A stretch of 44,985 bases of DNA, taken from NCBI GenBank assembly GCA_902496275.1, contig CABVAC010000012.1, positions 1 through 44,985 of the forward strand, given 5' to 3'. Made by a program: the position numbers and the translations under genes. Positions 42,694 through 44,985 of this stretch are shown one piece after another (positions within the stretch are counted from its first letter, which is position 1; each line of letters starts with the position of its first letter). A model generated the notes under the pieces. The model searched no databases and had not been told where the DNA came from. It saw nothing but the letters and a program-made list of their open reading frames with translations. This DNA comes from an uncultured Collinsella sp. (lineage in GTDB: Bacteria > Actinomycetota > Coriobacteriia > Coriobacteriales > Coriobacteriaceae).

Positions 42694-42786
42694 GGATCCT
42701 CAGGCTACAGCTCCTACGCCGGCGAGGTCTCCAAGGCGCCGGAGAACCTCGTGAACAGGAATTTCCACGCCGACGAGCCCAACTAG
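42694..42786 (+). pseudogene. IS3-family OrfB transposase fragment
   Basis: The plus-strand frame from 42694 encodes GSSGYSSYAGEVSKAPENLV then NRNFHADEPN and a TAG stop. YSSY.GE...APN/ENLV.R.FHAD.PN is the pattern just ahead of the catalytic DDE core in IS3-group OrfB transposases. No start codon, no core and no partner orfA are present, so it is a remnant. It lies between the last cobalamin-transport gene and tetR, mirroring the transposase piece at the other end of the island. Confidence 0.7.
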
Positions 42787-42788
42787 GC

Positions 42789-43400
42789 CTAATCCAAGCG
42801 AGATTCCAGACTCGAAAGGCCGTTGAGCGTGAGGTCGTTGGCAACCTCCGAGACGCGCTCGATAGGAACCGAGCCATCAGACAATGCCCACGTGCGATAA
42901 ATACCGATAATACCCGACAGCAAAAACGCCAGATAGTAGTCGAACATCTCGTCCTTGAGACCTTGGGGCAGCAGATCGCGCTCGGCAATCTCGTGCTCGA
43001 GCGGCGCACGAAGACGAGCCATAAAATCATCGAGCGGAATGTTCTCGATCAGCTGACGATTGAGCACCAAGTTGTTGCACAGTGCCTCGTTAACGGTTTT
43101 AAAGAAGGTCGCCGCCGCGCCAAGAGCGCGCTCGTTGGTGTCACCGTCCATAGAAGCAAGCGTTTTCTCGACCGAGTCGACAATCATCTCCACCACATCG
43201 ACGGCAATGGCATCGAGCAGGCCGTCAACCGTACCAAAGTGAACGTAAAAGGTCTTGCGGTCGACATTGGCCTCGCGCGCGATGGCACTCACCGTAATGT
43301 CTGCCAGCGGCTTTTCCATGAGCAGGCGCTCGAAAGCCGAAAGGATGGCATTACGGCTGCGAACGATGCGGCGGTCAAGACGCGGTTTGCTGGTTGCCAT
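42789..43400 (-). CDS. TetR/AcrR-family transcriptional regulator
   Basis: 203 residues. An N-terminal helix-turn-helix (about 8-58: ITVSAIAREANVDRKTFYVHFGTVDGLLDAI) is followed by an all-helical ligand-binding domain resembling those of the TetR_C_8-like group. The ATG at 43400 has gaaggga 9 bases upstream. A 7-base inverted repeat 44 bases upstream is a likely autoregulatory operator. The gene is the first one outside the cobalamin island and its base composition matches the flanks, so control of the island is not implied. Confidence 0.9.
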   Translation of the reverse strand: MATSKPRLDRRIVRSRNAILSAFERLLMEKPLADITVSAIAREANVDRKTFYVHFGTVDGLLDAIAVDVVEMIVDSVEKTLASMDGDTNERALGAAATFFKTVNEALCNNLVLNRQLIENIPLDDFMARLRAPLEHEIAERDLLPQGLKDEMFDYYLAFLLSGIIGIYRTWALSDGSVPIERVSEVANDLTLNGLSSLESRLD

Positions 43401-43443
43401 GGGCGTGTCCCTTCGATATGCGAGCATTCATCAACAGATGAGA

Positions 43444-43467
43444 GATAATCTACGTAAGAGGATTATC
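43444..43467. promoter_or_regulatory. Candidate operator of the TetR regulator
   Basis: gataatc (43444-43450) and gattatc (43461-43467) are exact inverted repeats separated by 10 bases (tacgtaagag, itself containing the palindrome tacgta). The size and position upstream of tetR fit a TetR-family operator. Confidence 0.5.
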
Positions 43468-43516
43468 CCCCATACGGCACAAATATGCCCCGCGTCATGA
43501 AGAACGCACGACTGCT

Positions 43517-44824
43517 CTACTGCGACTTAGGGTGCTTCTTCTTATTGAGTGCCGACGGAGATACGCGAATACCGTCTCCCGTCTGACGCACATAGGCCTT
43601 ATGAGCCGGCTTTGCGGTCCCAGAAGCCTTCTGAGCGTGCTTCTTGGGATCAACGGTAACAGCATTCGTGGGGTGCGGCTTAGTGGGCGCAGAGGGCGTC
43701 TGAGGCGTGCGGCCGAGCTTGCGCATCACGCGATCCCAGCGCGCATGGATGCTCTCGTTGTGGGCGCTCTTAAGTCCCAGCAGGGGCGCAGCCAAAATGG
43801 TAGGCGCAATAAACGTAATGAGACGCCACAGCAGATAGCCGGCGGTCGAGGCCGAACCGAAGAAATGACCCAAGAACAATGCAAAGCCGCCCTCAGCGCC
43901 ACCAGTTCCACCGGGCAAGGGAACCGCAGAGCTTAACAGCTGGACAAAGGCGCTCGCGGCCATGACCGAGAAAAAGTCGACCTCGTGGTGGCCAAAGGCA
44001 AGCATCAGGAAATACGGAACCAGATAGAAAAACGCGAGCTGCAGCATGGTGATAAACACGGTGAGCAGCATGGAAGAAAAATGTCCGGCCGAAAGCTTGA
44101 ACTTCTCGGAGAAGGAGTAGATCTCGCCATCGACAAACGTGCGCCAACTCTCGATCTTAGTGGCCGAGACACCAATGCGCTCGAGCCAATTGATGATGCA
44201 ATGGGCGACGCGCGTGACGGTCTTAGGCATGAGCGCGACGGCGAAGATGCCAAGCAAGATGCAGCAGTGTCCACCAAAGCTAAAGACGCACAGCAGCGTC
44301 ATGTCGCCGTAGCGTTCGGCAAAAAACGGCATACGGGCGAGCAGCAGGATAGCGCCCCAGGCGACCAGGCCAAACTGGTACACGATAAAACGCGTGAATT
44401 GCGTGGCGCCGGCCTCGCCCACGTTTTGGCCGGCCTTGGTCAGGCGATAGATCTGAGCCGGGGTGGAGCCCATCATCATGGGCGTCAGGTTGCCAAAGAA
44501 GATGCCACTCGCCTCGACCGAGATCAGGTCGCGGATGCCGACGGGCGAATTGGGATCGAGCCAGACGGCGATCGCATAGGCCACAATGCCAAAGAACAGG
44601 TACATGAACATGCAAAGACACGCGACAACGAGCCATGACGCCTGGACGCTCGACATAGCGGCCCAGAACTGCCCCATCTGCCCGGTTACCACCAGATAGA
44701 CGATATAACCTACCAGCACGACGCCAATAAAGATGGCGCCGCGGCGTGCGCTCTTATTGTCATCTCCGCCCGAGGCCTCAACCTCGACCTGGGGCTTAGA
44801 CGTATGCTGAGAGGACTCCGTCAT
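43517..44824 (-). CDS. Lysylphosphatidylglycerol-synthase-type membrane protein (UPF0104/flippase)
   Basis: 435 residues with about eight membrane segments, resembling the transmembrane half of MprF and glycosyltransferase-associated flippases. GIFFGNLTPMMMGSTPAQIYRL and SAVPLPGGTGGAEGGFALFL are family motifs. There is no C-terminal aminoacyl-transferase domain; instead a basic Lys/His/Pro-rich cytoplasmic tail (about 360-435) ends in KKKHPKSQ. Likely moves a lipid across the membrane; the substrate is unknown. The ATG at 44824 has agaaggag 5 bases upstream; an upstream start lacks this. Confidence 0.88.
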   Translation of the reverse strand: MTESSQHTSKPQVEVEASGGDDNKSARRGAIFIGVVLVGYIVYLVVTGQMGQFWAAMSSVQASWLVVACLCMFMYLFFGIVAYAIAVWLDPNSPVGIRDLISVEASGIFFGNLTPMMMGSTPAQIYRLTKAGQNVGEAGATQFTRFIVYQFGLVAWGAILLLARMPFFAERYGDMTLLCVFSFGGHCCILLGIFAVALMPKTVTRVAHCIINWLERIGVSATKIESWRTFVDGEIYSFSEKFKLSAGHFSSMLLTVFITMLQLAFFYLVPYFLMLAFGHHEVDFFSVMAASAFVQLLSSAVPLPGGTGGAEGGFALFLGHFFGSASTAGYLLWRLITFIAPTILAAPLLGLKSAHNESIHARWDRVMRKLGRTPQTPSAPTKPHPTNAVTVDPKKHAQKASGTAKPAHKAYVRQTGDGIRVSPSALNKKKHPKSQ

Positions 44825-44985
44825 GAGACTCCTTCTAACAGTCAAAATATCTTGGATATTGTACCCGTAAGGGCCATAGGCAGAACGCAAAGCTCTGGTT
44901 CAAACGGGAATTGCAGACGGTTGTTTGAAAATCAAAACCACCCCTAAAAGGGGTGGTTTGCTCTTAGGGTATAACCCTTGGATTT
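44825..44985 (-). promoter_or_regulatory. Upstream region of the flippase gene
   Basis: A tacaat box (minus strand, plus 44860-44865 approximately) lies about 38 bases before the start with a weak ttctgc -35 16 bases further up. The rest holds a terminator for an upstream minus-strand gene outside the window. Confidence 0.4.
44926..44959 (-). terminator. Intrinsic terminator of an upstream gene
   Basis: aaaccacccc (44935-44944) pairs with ggggtggttt (44950-44959). On the minus strand it is followed by tgattttc, so it probably ends a gene lying beyond the right edge of the window. Confidence 0.75.

Overview
The window looks like a chromosomal segment of a high-GC, Gram-positive gut anaerobe of the class Coriobacteriia, most like Collinsella. 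The basis is the set of housekeeping proteins, single-chain Fe-S serine dehydratase, abundant (maltodextrin) saccharide metabolism and lipoprotein-rich transport without outer-membrane genes. The genus call is an inference from protein style, not a search result.

Layout. 1-357: AT-richer non-coding leader with an inverted-repeat element (19-150) and an 18-bp perfect palindrome. 358-3654: a GH13-GH77 fusion enzyme for maltodextrins. 3743-3979: FmdB-type zinc ribbon. 4120-9769 (minus): priA-def-fmt-rsmB, a replication-restart and translation-initiation/ribosome-modification operon, preceded by gltX (9859-11334, minus). 11618-12898: metK. 13212-14819: L-serine dehydratase behind a large nested inverted repeat. 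14969-16702: L,D-transpeptidase. 16835-20255: a three-gene MacAB/YknXYZ-like export system. 20467-36771 (minus): seventeen tightly coupled anaerobic cobalamin genes (cbiF-D-L-G-H-ET-A, cobT-U-S, cobU/cobC fusion, cbiB, cobD, cbiP, cobA, cbiC, cbiJ). 37000-42677 (plus): a cobalamin riboswitch followed by an exported CbiK-type cobaltochelatase, two lipoproteins and a BtuCD-like ABC transporter. 42789-43400 (minus): TetR regulator. 43517-44824 (minus): LPG-synthase/flippase-type membrane protein.

How the genes work together. The divergent cobalamin block carries nearly every step from sirohydrochlorin to adenosylcobalamin by the oxygen-independent route, plus an uptake system. It differs by eye from both flanks (more GC-rich, many GTG starts, almost no intergenic space) and is bounded on both sides by broken transposase pieces: an IS21/IstA-like fragment at 20347-20453 and an IS3/OrfB-like fragment at 42694-42786. 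The simplest reading is a horizontally acquired B12 island of about 22 kb inserted between a macB-like gene and a tetR gene.

The most unusual biology is the plus-strand arm: CbiK carries both a twin-arginine motif and a lipobox, so the cobalt chelatase should sit outside the membrane, co-expressed under B12 control with two lipoproteins that have NEAT-like beta domains and an ABC importer whose ATPase has an extra C-terminal domain. The second theme is a set of long inverted repeats (4047-4113, 6657-6752, 11415-11512, 13068-13188, 20269-20336) lying between genes; two of them (4047 and 20269) are copies of one family. No tRNA, rRNA, CRISPR array or intact mobile element was seen.
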